Assembly (NCBI RefSeq): GCF_000308475.2
Contig: NZ_BAFT02000029.1
Coordinates: forward strand, 1-32,754
Source: Nocardia brasiliensis NBRC 14402
Lineage (GTDB): Bacteria > Actinomycetota > Actinomycetes > Mycobacteriales > Mycobacteriaceae
Length of the DNA: 32,754 nucleotides
Direction of reading: 5' to 3'
Within the stretch, counting starts at the first letter, position 1. Each line of letters begins with the position of its first letter. This document shows, one piece after another, positions 7,318-14,359 of the stretch. The notes beneath the pieces were generated by a model. The model saw only the letters and a list, made by a program, of their open reading frames with translations. It had not been told where the DNA came from and did not search any database. A program made the position numbers and the translations under genes.

Positions 7318-8268
7318 TCAGAAATAACCCTCTCGCTTGCGGTCTTCCATCGCGGCCTCGGACACCCGGTCGTCGCCGCGGGTCGCACCGCGTTCGGTCA
7401 GTCGGGACGCGGCCACCTCGGCGAGGATCGCCTCGTTGTCGGCCGCGTCGGAAAGCACGGCACCGGTGGACGATCCGTCGCCGACGGTGCGGTACCGCAC
7501 CGAGAGTGTCTGCAGCGCTTCACCTTCGCGCGGCCCACCCCAGACGCCGGGGGTCATCCACATGCCGTCGCGCTGGTACACCGGACGTTGGTGCGCGTAG
7601 TAGATGCTGGCCAGGTCGATGTCCTCGCGGGCGATGTAGCGCCAGATGTCGAGCTCGGTCCAGTTGCTGAGCGGGAAGACCCGGACGTGCTCGCCCGGCG
7701 CGTGCCGCCCGTTGTACAGGTTCCACAGCTCGGGGCGCTGGCGCTTCGGATCCCACTGCCCGAAGGCGTTGCGCAGCGAGAAGATCCGCTCCTTGGCGCG
7801 CGAACGCTCCTCGTCGCGGCGGCCGCCGCCGAACACCGCGTCGAAGCGGTGCTCGCTGATCGCGTCCAGCAGCGGCACGGTCTGCAGCGGATTGCGGATG
7901 CCGTCGGGGCGTTCGGTGAGCCTGCCGTCGGCGAGGTAGTCCTCCACCTTGGCGACATGCAGCCGCAGCCCGTACCGCTCGACGATCCGGTCCCGGAACT
8001 CCAGCACCTCGGGCAGGTTGTGCCCGGTGTCCACGTGCAGCAGCGCGAACGGCAGCGGCGCGGGCCAGAAGGCCTTGAGCGCCAGATGCAGCAGCACGGT
8101 GGAGTCCTTGCCGCCGGAGAACAGGATCACCGGCCGCTCGAATTCGCCTGCTACTTCCCGGAATACGTGAATCGACTCGGATTCCAGCGCCGCGAGGGTA
8201 TCGAAATCGCTGATCCCTAGGGCACGCTGGGTAACGTTCGAGGCTTCGTTCACAATCATCTCCGTCAT
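7318..8268 (-). CDS. cysD: Sulfate adenylyltransferase subunit 2, CysD
   Basis: Catalytic subunit of ATP sulfurylase, 316 residues, making APS from ATP and sulfate together with CysN. It shows the PP-loop ATP-binding motif FSGGKDSTVLLHL at about residue 50, then HVDTGHNLPE, FGGGRRDEERSRAKER and the C-terminal MEDRKREGYF that ends most CysD proteins. The start ATG at 8268 overlaps the cysH stop as ATGA. A second in-frame ATG three codons later (8259) is possible. The longer frame running into cysH is a shadow. Confidence 0.95.
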   Translation of the reverse strand: MTEMIVNEASNVTQRALGISDFDTLAALESESIHVFREVAGEFERPVILFSGGKDSTVLLHLALKAFWPAPLPFALLHVDTGHNLPEVLEFRDRIVERYGLRLHVAKVEDYLADGRLTERPDGIRNPLQTVPLLDAISEHRFDAVFGGGRRDEERSRAKERIFSLRNAFGQWDPKRQRPELWNLYNGRHAPGEHVRVFPLSNWTELDIWRYIAREDIDLASIYYAHQRPVYQRDGMWMTPGVWGGPREGEALQTLSVRYRTVGDGSSTGAVLSDAADNEAILAEVAASRLTERGATRGDDRVSEAAMEDRKREGYF

Positions 8269-8984
8269 GACTGGTGCAACCCGCATTCGGTCTTGGCGAG
8301 GCCGGCCCAGCGGCCGCTTCGCGGATCGGATCCCGGCTCCGGCTTCCGCGTGCACGGAGCGCAGCCGATGGACGGATATCCCTCTTCGACAAGGGGATTG
8401 ACGAGAATGCCGTGCTGTTCGATGTAGGCCTGCATCTCGTCGTCGGACCACGCGGCGATCGGATTGATCTTCACCAGCCCGAACGCCTCGTCGAACGAGA
8501 TGAGCGGGGCGTTGGCCCGGGTCGGCGCTTCCACCCGGCGGATGCCGGTGACCCACGCGTTGTAGCCGGACAGCGACTTGCGCAGTGGGACGACCTTGCG
8601 CAGCCGGCAGCATTCCCCGGCGTCGCGCGCGAAGAGGTCCTTGCCGAGCAGCCGATCCTGTTCGTCCACAGTGTGTTCCGGCCGTACGTTGACCACGTTC
8701 ACCCCGTACACCGCCTCGACGGCGTCGCGGGTGCCGATGGTTTCGGCGAAGTGGTAGCCGGTGTCCAGGAACAGCACGTCCACGCCGGCGTGCACCTGTG
8801 CGGCCAAATGGACCAGCACGCCGTCCTGCATGTTCGACGCGACGATATAGCCCGACCCGAAGGTGTCTTCGGTCCATTGCAGCAGGTCGACGGCGGACGC
8901 GTCCGGCCCGAGGTCGGCGGCGCCCTGCGCGGCGAGCGCGCGGAGCTCGTCCTCGGCCAGCTTCGCCACCAGTTCCGTTGTCAC
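8265..8984 (-). CDS. cysH: Adenylylsulfate (APS) reductase, CysH
   Basis: Reduces APS to sulfite and AMP using thioredoxin; 239 residues. The iron-sulfur ligands C125-C126 (GECCRLRK) and C208-x2-C211 (GCAPCTR) are all present. This CC...CxxC pattern marks the [4Fe-4S] APS-type enzyme rather than the cluster-free PAPS reductase. The catalytic cysteine is C234 in the C-terminal KTECGLH motif. The nucleotide-binding segment is IVASNMQDGVLVHL (47-60). The GTG at 8984 was chosen because GGGAGA precedes it by 6 bases; the frame is open upstream only as a shadow of nirA. The stop overlaps the cysD start. Confidence 0.95.
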   Translation of the reverse strand: MTTELVAKLAEDELRALAAQGAADLGPDASAVDLLQWTEDTFGSGYIVASNMQDGVLVHLAAQVHAGVDVLFLDTGYHFAETIGTRDAVEAVYGVNVVNVRPEHTVDEQDRLLGKDLFARDAGECCRLRKVVPLRKSLSGYNAWVTGIRRVEAPTRANAPLISFDEAFGLVKINPIAAWSDDEMQAYIEQHGILVNPLVEEGYPSIGCAPCTRKPEPGSDPRSGRWAGLAKTECGLHQS

Positions 8985-9021
8985 AGTTGATCTCCCATCA
9001 CGTGCCCGGCGCAATCGAGGC

Positions 9022-10833
9022 TCATTTGAGATCCGCCTCGTCGGCACGAACGGCCCACTGGGCGAACCGTTCGCCGTCCTCGCGGTGCTTGATGAAGTTG
9101 CGCACCACCCGCTCGATGTAGTCACCGAGATCGCTGCTGGTCACCTTGTGCTGACGCAGCTTGCGCCCGAAGGCGCTGTCGAAGCCGAGGCTGCCGCCCA
9201 GGTGCACCTGGAAGCCCTCGACCTGGTTCCCGTCGCCGTCGTCGACCAGCTGGCCCTTGAATCCGATGTCGGCGATCTGGGAACGCGCGCAGGAGTTCGG
9301 GCAGCCGTTGATGTTGATGGTCACCGGAACGTCCAGCAGCGCATTGAGATCCGCGAGCCGGTCCTCGAGTTCGGGCACCAGTGCCTGGGACCGCTTGCGC
9401 GTCTCGGCGAAGGAGAGCTTGCAGAACTCGATGCCCGAGCAGGCCATCAGGTTTCGCCGCCACAGCGACGGGCGCGCTTGCAGTCCGAGCGGCGCCAGCT
9501 CCTCGATCAGCGCGTCGACCTTGTCGTCGGCGACGTCGAGCACGATCAACTTCTGGTATGGCGTGAACCGGATCCGGTCGGCCCCGATCCGCTCCACCGC
9601 GTCGGCGACCTTGGTCAGGATGGTGCCCGAGACGCGGCCCGCGATGGGGGAGAAGCCCACCGCGTTGAGCCCGTTCTTCAGTTTCTGCACCCCGACGTGG
9701 TCGATCGGCTTGGTCGGCTGCTCCGGCGCGGGACCGTCGATCAGCTTGCGCTTCAGGTATTCGTCCTCGAGCACCTGCCGGAACTTCTCGATGCCCCAGT
9801 CCTTGACCAGGAACTTCAGCCGCGCCTTGGTGCGCAGCCGCCGGTAGCCGTAGTCGCGGTACAGCGAGACCACGGCCTCCCACACGTCGGGCACCTCGTC
9901 CAGCGGCACCCACGCGCCGACCCGCTGCGCCAGCATCGGATTGGTGGAGAGACCTCCGCCCACCCACAGGTCGAGACCTGGGCCGTGCTCGGGGTGCTCC
10001 ACGCCGACGAACGCGACGTCGTTGATCTCGTGCACCACGTCCTGCTGGCCCGAGATCGCGGTCTTGAACTTGCGCGGCAGGTTGGAGTATTCCTTTTTGC
10101 CGATGTAGCGGCGCACGATCTCGTCGATGGCCGGCGTCGGGTCGATGATCTCCTGCAGCGATTCCCCCGCCAGCGGGGAGCCGAGGACGACACGCGGGCA
10201 GTCGCCGCACGCCTCGGTGGTCTTCAGCCCGACCGCTTCGATCCGTTTCCAGATCTCCGGGACGTTCTCCACCTCGATCCAGTGGTACTGGACGTTCTCG
10301 CGGTCGGACAGATCCGCGGTGTCGCGGCCGAATTCGGTGGAGATCTGGCCGAGCGTGCGCAGCTGCTCGACGTTCAACGCGCCCGCGTCGCAGCGGATCC
10401 GCATCATGAAGTACTTGGCCTCGAGCAGGTCGATGTTCTCGTCGCCGGTCCAGGTGCCGTCGTAGCCCTGTTCGCGCTGGGTGTAGAGACCCCACCAGCG
10501 GAAGCGTCCGCGCAGGTCGCCCTTGTCGATGCTGTCGAAGCCGGCCTTCGAATAGATGTTCTCGATCCGGGCGCGCACGTTGAGCGGGTTGTCGTCCTTC
10601 TTGGACTGCTCGTTCGGGTTCAGCGGCTCGCGGTAGCCGAGCGCCCACTGGCCTTCGGCCCTGCGCCGCACCGGCTTACCCGTGCGGGCGCGTGGCGCCG
10701 CCGAGGCTTCCGGGCGCGGGCGGTCGGGTCGGACGCGGCGTTCGGCGGCGGGGCGGTCGGGTCGCGCTTGCGGGCCGGGCCGGGACTCGGGGCCGGACTG
10801 ATCGATCGGACCGGCGTCGGTGCTCGACGTCAT
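9022..10833 (-). CDS. nirA: Ferredoxin-dependent sulfite reductase (NirA/SirA)
   Basis: Siroheme/[4Fe-4S] enzyme of 603 residues that reduces sulfite to sulfide with six electrons from ferredoxin. Cluster and siroheme ligands are C465 and C471 (ACSGIEFCKLSF) with C511 and C515 (NGCPNSCARSQ). The two ferredoxin-like/NIR halves are present: FRWWGLYTQREQGYDG and LRTLGQISTEFGRDTADLSD in the first, RIRFTPYQKLIVLDV in the second. TEACGDCPRVVLGS carries the cysteine that in M. tuberculosis NirA forms a Tyr-Cys crosslink. About 75 N-terminal residues are an Arg/Pro-rich, probably disordered extension. ATG 10833 has AGGAG 7 bases upstream. Sulfite rather than nitrite is the likely substrate because the operon is for sulfate; mycobacterial homologues carry either symbol. 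Confidence 0.93.
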   Translation of the reverse strand: MTSSTDAGPIDQSGPESRPGPQARPDRPAAERRVRPDRPRPEASAAPRARTGKPVRRRAEGQWALGYREPLNPNEQSKKDDNPLNVRARIENIYSKAGFDSIDKGDLRGRFRWWGLYTQREQGYDGTWTGDENIDLLEAKYFMMRIRCDAGALNVEQLRTLGQISTEFGRDTADLSDRENVQYHWIEVENVPEIWKRIEAVGLKTTEACGDCPRVVLGSPLAGESLQEIIDPTPAIDEIVRRYIGKKEYSNLPRKFKTAISGQQDVVHEINDVAFVGVEHPEHGPGLDLWVGGGLSTNPMLAQRVGAWVPLDEVPDVWEAVVSLYRDYGYRRLRTKARLKFLVKDWGIEKFRQVLEDEYLKRKLIDGPAPEQPTKPIDHVGVQKLKNGLNAVGFSPIAGRVSGTILTKVADAVERIGADRIRFTPYQKLIVLDVADDKVDALIEELAPLGLQARPSLWRRNLMACSGIEFCKLSFAETRKRSQALVPELEDRLADLNALLDVPVTININGCPNSCARSQIADIGFKGQLVDDGDGNQVEGFQVHLGGSLGFDSAFGRKLRQHKVTSSDLGDYIERVVRNFIKHREDGERFAQWAVRADEADLK

Positions 10834-10965
10834 GGGGTCGCTCCTGCGGGTTGGTGATTGCCGTGCAGAGGGCGCGAGGGGCTGATCTCGCACCTGCGGT
10901 GTGCAGCGGAGGCGATGCGGAACTTTGAGGGTCGCCGGTTGAGCCCGGGGAATGGGCGCGCTGAA
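10834..10965 (-). promoter_or_regulatory. Putative cysteine attenuator region between leader peptide and nirA
   Basis: The 132 bases between the leader-peptide stop and the nirA start are much longer than the 0-40-base spacings inside the operon. In the characterised mycobacterial systems this region folds to hide the downstream ribosome binding site unless ribosomes stall on the leader's cysteine codons. A CCGCCTCCGC-like stretch that could pair with the GCAGGAGCG around the nirA Shine-Dalgarno is present (near 10900-10912), but I could not fold it reliably. No other gene lies in 10834-11291. Confidence 0.4.
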
Positions 10966-11058
10966 CTACCGAGAAGAGTTGGTCAGACAGCAGGCGCTAC
11001 AGACGCGCTTGTAGTCGACGTGGCGACGTGCCACAAGTCGTACTCCCGATGCGCGCAT
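10966..11058 (-). CDS. Cysteine-rich leader peptide of the sulfate assimilation operon
   Basis: A 30-residue ORF, ATG at 11058, TAG at 10966-10968. The product begins MRASGVRLVARRHVDYKRV and continues C20-S-A-C23-C24 before a short tail. The RRHVDYKR segment matches the R(R/L)HVDLKR-type motif of actinobacterial leader peptides, and the cysteine cluster matches the polycysteine leaders that control cysteine operons in mycobacteria, where one precedes the homologous sulfite reductase operon. There is no Shine-Dalgarno, and a CACAAT box sits 7 bases before the ATG, so the mRNA is probably leaderless, as in the mycobacterial cases. Expected role: when charged tRNA-Cys is scarce, ribosomes stall at the Cys codons and expose the nirA ribosome binding site. 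Confidence 0.82.
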   Translation of the reverse strand: MRASGVRLVARRHVDYKRVCSACCLTNSSR

Positions 11059-11065
11059 ACGGATT

Positions 11066-11071
11066 ATTGTG
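11066..11071 (-). promoter_or_regulatory. Putative -10 element of the sulfate operon leader
   Basis: CACAAT on the minus strand at -13 to -8 relative to the leader ATG, inside the 12-mer TGGCACAATAAT that is also found in front of the HAD gene. The spacing suits a leaderless transcript beginning at the ATG. No good -35 element is visible. Confidence 0.45.
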
Positions 11072-11253
11072 CCATGTCAGCGACGGCGTTCCGACCCCTC
11101 GCCCATATTTTCCGCACTTTGCCGGGAAATCCCCTGGACCGTTCCCCTGAGATGTGACGGCTGTCATAGATCAACCGGCGATAGCGGCTCGTGATGCGGA
11201 AGACTTGCCGAAGTGAGCTGTCTCACAAGGGGTCAGGCACCTCGATTCGCCGT

Positions 11254-11283
11254 TTGACCTCAACTAATGTTGAGGTGTAACCG
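11254..11283 (+). promoter_or_regulatory. MerR/SoxR-type operator-promoter
   Basis: TTGACC (-35, 11254-11259) overlaps a perfect palindrome ACCTCAAC (11257-11264), TAAT, GTTGAGGT (11269-11276). A weak TAACCG (-10, from 11278) follows at a lengthened 18-bp spacing. The layout is that of MerR-family promoters, in which the regulator binds between -35 and -10, and CCTCAA...TTGAGG matches the outer arms of the SoxR box. It lies 8-38 bases before the SnoaL-like gene. Confidence 0.65.
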
Positions 11284-11291
11284 TTGTCGGC

Positions 11292-11684
11292 ATGAGCACT
11301 GCAACCACCGAACTCGACGCGATCCGCGCAGTCGTCGCCACTGTCCAGCACGCCCAGCAGAACGAACTCGTCGACGAGTTCGTCGGTCTGTTCCGCGAAG
11401 ACGCCATCTGGACCACCGGCCACGGCCGGCGGCTGTTCGGCCGGGCCGCGATCGCCGAGTTCACCGCCGCCGCCCTGCCCGGCGCCATGCGCGACGGCAC
11501 AGCTACCTACGAGGTCGAGCACGTCCTGTTCATCCGGCCCGATGTGGCCGCGGTGAAAGTCGTCCAGCGCTATCTGAACCACGACGGCGAACTCACCGGT
11601 CAGGGCTCCCCGATGTATGTGATGGCGAAGGAGGACGGCCGCTGGTTGCTCACCGCCAACCAGAACACGCCCGTCACGGACTGA
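11292..11684 (+). CDS. SnoaL-like (NTF2-fold) protein, SgcJ/EcaC type
   Basis: Small soluble protein of 130 residues with the cone-shaped NTF2-like fold. An N-terminal helical part (DAIRAVVATVQHAQQNELVD) is followed by FVGLFREDAIWTTGHGRRLF, which is typical of the SgcJ/EcaC group, then beta strands TATYEVEHVLFIRPDVAAVK and a C-terminal MYVMAKEDGRWLLTANQNTP. Family members include enzymes and ligand-binding proteins, and the substrate is not predictable. The ATG at 11292 has only a weak GAGG upstream. The SoxR/MerR-type operator directly in front suggests induction by a redox or xenobiotic signal; this is an inference. The next gene (hemW) follows 58 bases downstream. Confidence 0.82.
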   Translation: MSTATTELDAIRAVVATVQHAQQNELVDEFVGLFREDAIWTTGHGRRLFGRAAIAEFTAAALPGAMRDGTATYEVEHVLFIRPDVAAVKVVQRYLNHDGELTGQGSPMYVMAKEDGRWLLTANQNTPVTD

Positions 11685-11742
11685 TGCCCCGCCCCCGTTG
11701 CCCGCGTGCGGCCGGGGAGCGGGGGACCGGCAGACTGGAGGG

Positions 11743-12954
11743 GTGAGTTCCCCTGCGGCTGTCCCTGTCGAAACCGAAACGTCCGAGCCGGTGCTCGGCG
11801 ACTTCGGCGGCGGTGCGTTCGGGATCTACGTCCACGTGCCGTTCTGTGCCACCCGCTGCGGATACTGCGATTTCAACACCTACACGGCGGGCGAACTCGG
11901 CACGTCGGCGTCGCCGCAATCCTGGCTCGACGCGTTGCGTGGTGAGTTGTCCACGGCGGCAGAACGTTTCGCGGCACTGCCGACGGCGACCCCCGAGGTG
12001 GCGACGATCTTCGTCGGCGGCGGCACCCCCTCGCTGCTCGGCGGCGACGGGCTGGCCGACGTGCTCGACGCCGTCCGCGCGAACTTCACCCTCGCCGCCG
12101 ATGCCGAGGTGACCACCGAATCCAATCCGGAATCCACCGATCCGGCGTTCTTCGAGCGGCTGCGCGGCGCGGGGTTCACCCGGATCTCGCTCGGCATGCA
12201 GTCCGCCGCCGCGCACGTGCTGAAGGTCCTCGACCGCACGCATACCCCGGGCCGGGCGGTCGCGGCCGCGAAGGAAGCCCGCGCCGCCGGATTCGAGCAC
12301 GTCAATCTCGATCTCATCTACGGAACGCCCGGCGAGCGCGACAGCGACCTGGATGCCAGTCTCGATGCCGTGCTCAGCGCGGGCGTCGATCACGTCTCCG
12401 CCTACTCGCTGATCGTCGAGGACGGCACCGCGCTCGCCCGTCGAGTGCGCCGCGGCGAACTGCCCGCCCCGGACGACGACGTCCTCGCCGCCCGCTACGA
12501 ACGCATCGACGCCCGCCTCACCGCCGCCGGTCTCGCCTGGTATGAGGTGTCCAACTGGGCTGCCGGTCCGGCTGCGGCCTGCCGGCACAACCTCGGCTAT
12601 TGGGACGGCGGTGACTGGCTCGGCGCCGGACCCGGCGCGCACAGCCATGTCGGCGGCGTCCGCTGGTGGAACGTGAAGCATCCCGCGCGCTACGCGGACC
12701 GGGTGGCCGCGGGCGGCCTGCCCGCTGCCGGCTGGGAGGCCCTCACCGCCGACGAGCGCTACACCGAGCGCCTCATGCTCGCCGTCCGGCTCCGCACCGG
12801 TCTGCCGCTGACCGAACTCGACGAGTTCGGCGCGGCCGCCGCCGACCAGATCGTCGCCGACGGCCTGGCGGCTCGACACGAGGACAACCTGGTGCTCACC
12901 GACCGCGGCCGCCTCCTCGCCGACGGCGTGGTCCGCCGTCTGCTCGTCCCCTGA
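11743..12954 (+). CDS. hemW: HemW, radical SAM heme chaperone
   Basis: HemN-like radical SAM protein of about 403 residues. HemW proteins bind heme and insert it into respiratory enzymes; they were formerly called oxygen-independent coproporphyrinogen oxidases but lack that activity. The cluster motif C35-x3-C39-x2-C42 is in HVPFCATRCGYCDFNTY, followed by IFVGGGTPSLL, TTESNPES, RISLGMQSAA and HVNLDLIYGTPGE. The C-terminal HemN domain contains WYEVSNWA, GAGPGAHSH and RYTERLMLAVRLRTGL. The extra fourth cysteine of true HemN (CxxxCxxCxC) is replaced by Phe44, which favours HemW. The GTG at 11743 follows GGAGG by only 1-2 bases; a TTG at 11698 would add 15 residues. Start is uncertain. Confidence 0.9.
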   Translation: MSSPAAVPVETETSEPVLGDFGGGAFGIYVHVPFCATRCGYCDFNTYTAGELGTSASPQSWLDALRGELSTAAERFAALPTATPEVATIFVGGGTPSLLGGDGLADVLDAVRANFTLAADAEVTTESNPESTDPAFFERLRGAGFTRISLGMQSAAAHVLKVLDRTHTPGRAVAAAKEARAAGFEHVNLDLIYGTPGERDSDLDASLDAVLSAGVDHVSAYSLIVEDGTALARRVRRGELPAPDDDVLAARYERIDARLTAAGLAWYEVSNWAAGPAAACRHNLGYWDGGDWLGAGPGAHSHVGGVRWWNVKHPARYADRVAAGGLPAAGWEALTADERYTERLMLAVRLRTGLPLTELDEFGAAAADQIVADGLAARHEDNLVLTDRGRLLADGVVRRLLVP

Positions 12955-13063
12955 CCACGCCGCCCCTATCGCGCCGTTAGGGATTTCCGCGGACTCCTGG
13001 GTTGGTTCGGCTATCGCGGAGCCGATGACCCTTGTAGGCTTCGGACCAACCCCAAGGAGATTC

Positions 13064-13273
13064 ATGTCCCCGGCACGACACATCACCCTCATCCATGAAC
13101 CGGGCGAATTCGCCGAGGCGCGGGCAGCGGAAAAGGCCGAAAATGCGCGACAGAGCGCAGTGGCCGCCCGCACGGTCGCCAGTTATTCACAGAATGCCGA
13201 TGATTGCCAATCCCTATTGGCGATGCTCGGCTTGGACGCCCTAGCGGGCAAACAAGCCAGGGTCTGCGACTAA
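13064..13273 (+). CDS. Small hypothetical protein (69 aa)
   Basis: The ATG at 13064 has an ideal AAGGAG 4 bases upstream, which decides this start over the frame's first codon at 13025. The product is charged at first (EPGEFAEARAAEKAENARQS) and ends with VASYSQNADDCQSLLAMLGL followed by a short tail. A DCxxLLxMLGL ending is familiar to me from small actinobacterial proteins of unknown function. No signal peptide or membrane segment. It is followed by about 360 bases without a gene. Confidence 0.68.
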   Translation: MSPARHITLIHEPGEFAEARAAEKAENARQSAVAARTVASYSQNADDCQSLLAMLGLDALAGKQARVCD

Positions 13274-13637
13274 AGTTCGGGCCCGGTCGGGTCGTCCGAG
13301 CCGGTGCGCGCAGCGTGCCATCGACCCGAGTTGCGGGGCCGTCAGCGCGCCCGGCTGTTCATTGATGTCGGCCCGTCAGCGCGGCCGACATGATTGCGCA
13401 CCAGCACTCCATCGCGGTCGGCCATGGGTCGTCCGGCGCGCCGTCGTGATTGGACACACCCAGCGTGACTCGGCCACCGATCGCGATATTTCGCCTGCGT
13501 CGCAACGCTTCACGGCGCAGCGCGGGTCAGCGGGATCAATGCTTCGCGGCTCCGCTGGGTGTCGCGACCGGCGGAGGTGGCTGGTGTGCTCGGGGCGGCC
13601 GCGCTAGCGTGGATGACTTCGAAACGGGGGAGTTGCG
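13274..13637. other. Intergenic region with a 9-bp hairpin
   Basis: No gene that I can support: the ORFs here have no ribosome binding site and no protein-like composition. The only clear structure is ATGTCGGCC (13365-13373) and GGCCGACAT (13383-13391), perfect 9-bp arms with a 9-base loop and no T-run. The 9-mer GTCAGCGCG occurs at 13341 and 13375. It may end the upstream transcript or be an operator. Confidence 0.5.
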
Positions 13638-14339
13638 GTGGACTGTGGGCACCGAAAAGACAGTGGGCGAGTCGATGTGCTGTACGCGGTGCGGCACGGG
13701 CAGAGCACGGCGAATGTCGCTGCCGTAGCCGGGGTCTACCGCGAGACCGACGATATGGCGATCGACCTGACCGAACTCGGGCAGCGGCAAGCCGCGGCCG
13801 TCGGGCGGCGGCTGGTGGCCATGGCACCCGACGAGCGACCCGAACTGGTGTTGTGTTCCCCATATCTGCGCGCGGTCCGCACCTGGCAGCTGGCCGAGGC
13901 GGAATTACGTTCTGCGGCAATACCTTTGCCGTGCTACGCGGTTCACCCCAGCCTCTACGATCGGTATCGCGGTCAGCTCGCGCAGCTACCGTCTGCCGCT
14001 GTGCGGGAGCGTTTTCCCGAAGAAGCGGCGAAGGAAGCGCGCGATCCGCTCGGGTATCGGCCACCCGAGGGGGAATCGTTCCGCGATGTCGCGGCGCGGC
14101 TACGCGGCGTGGTGGCCGACCTCGCGGCCGATCGGCAGCACCGCCGCGTGTTGATCGTGGCGCACGACGCGGTAGTGCTGTATCTGCGGCAAATACTCGA
14201 AAACATCGACGACACAGCAATTTTGGCAATAACCGCCGAGGGACTCGCGGGCAATGGGTCGCTCACCAGCTGGCGGCGAATATCGGACGGCTATCGTCTG
14301 GAATCCTACGATGAGCGCGGGCACCTACCGCCGGAGTGA
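13638..14339 (+). CDS. Histidine phosphatase family protein (phosphoglycerate mutase-like)
   Basis: Predicted cytoplasmic phosphatase or mutase of 233 residues from the histidine phosphatase superfamily. The catalytic RHG motif with phospho-accepting His20 is in YAVRHGQSTAN; LTELGQRQAAAVGRRL follows, as in the family; LVLCSPYLRAVRTWQLAE gives the second Arg of the pocket; and the second catalytic His is H176 in LIVAHDAVVLYL. Substrate unknown. The GTG at 13638 is preceded by GGGGGAG 5-6 bases upstream; a later GTG (13677) just before YAVRHG is possible but has a weaker site. It is convergent with the XRE regulator, 20 bases apart. Confidence 0.87.
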   Translation: MDCGHRKDSGRVDVLYAVRHGQSTANVAAVAGVYRETDDMAIDLTELGQRQAAAVGRRLVAMAPDERPELVLCSPYLRAVRTWQLAEAELRSAAIPLPCYAVHPSLYDRYRGQLAQLPSAAVRERFPEEAAKEARDPLGYRPPEGESFRDVAARLRGVVADLAADRQHRRVLIVAHDAVVLYLRQILENIDDTAILAITAEGLAGNGSLTSWRRISDGYRLESYDERGHLPPE

Positions 14340-14359
14340 ATTCCGCGGATATGCCGAAA

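Noticed and set aside
8863..10857. 664-codon plus-strand frame opposite nirA
   Set aside because: Antisense shadow; nirA has all four cluster cysteines and a good start on the minus strand.
13365..13391. 9-bp hairpin as a riboswitch or intrinsic terminator
   Set aside because: No T-run and no conserved riboswitch features; kept only as an inverted repeat in the intergenic entry.
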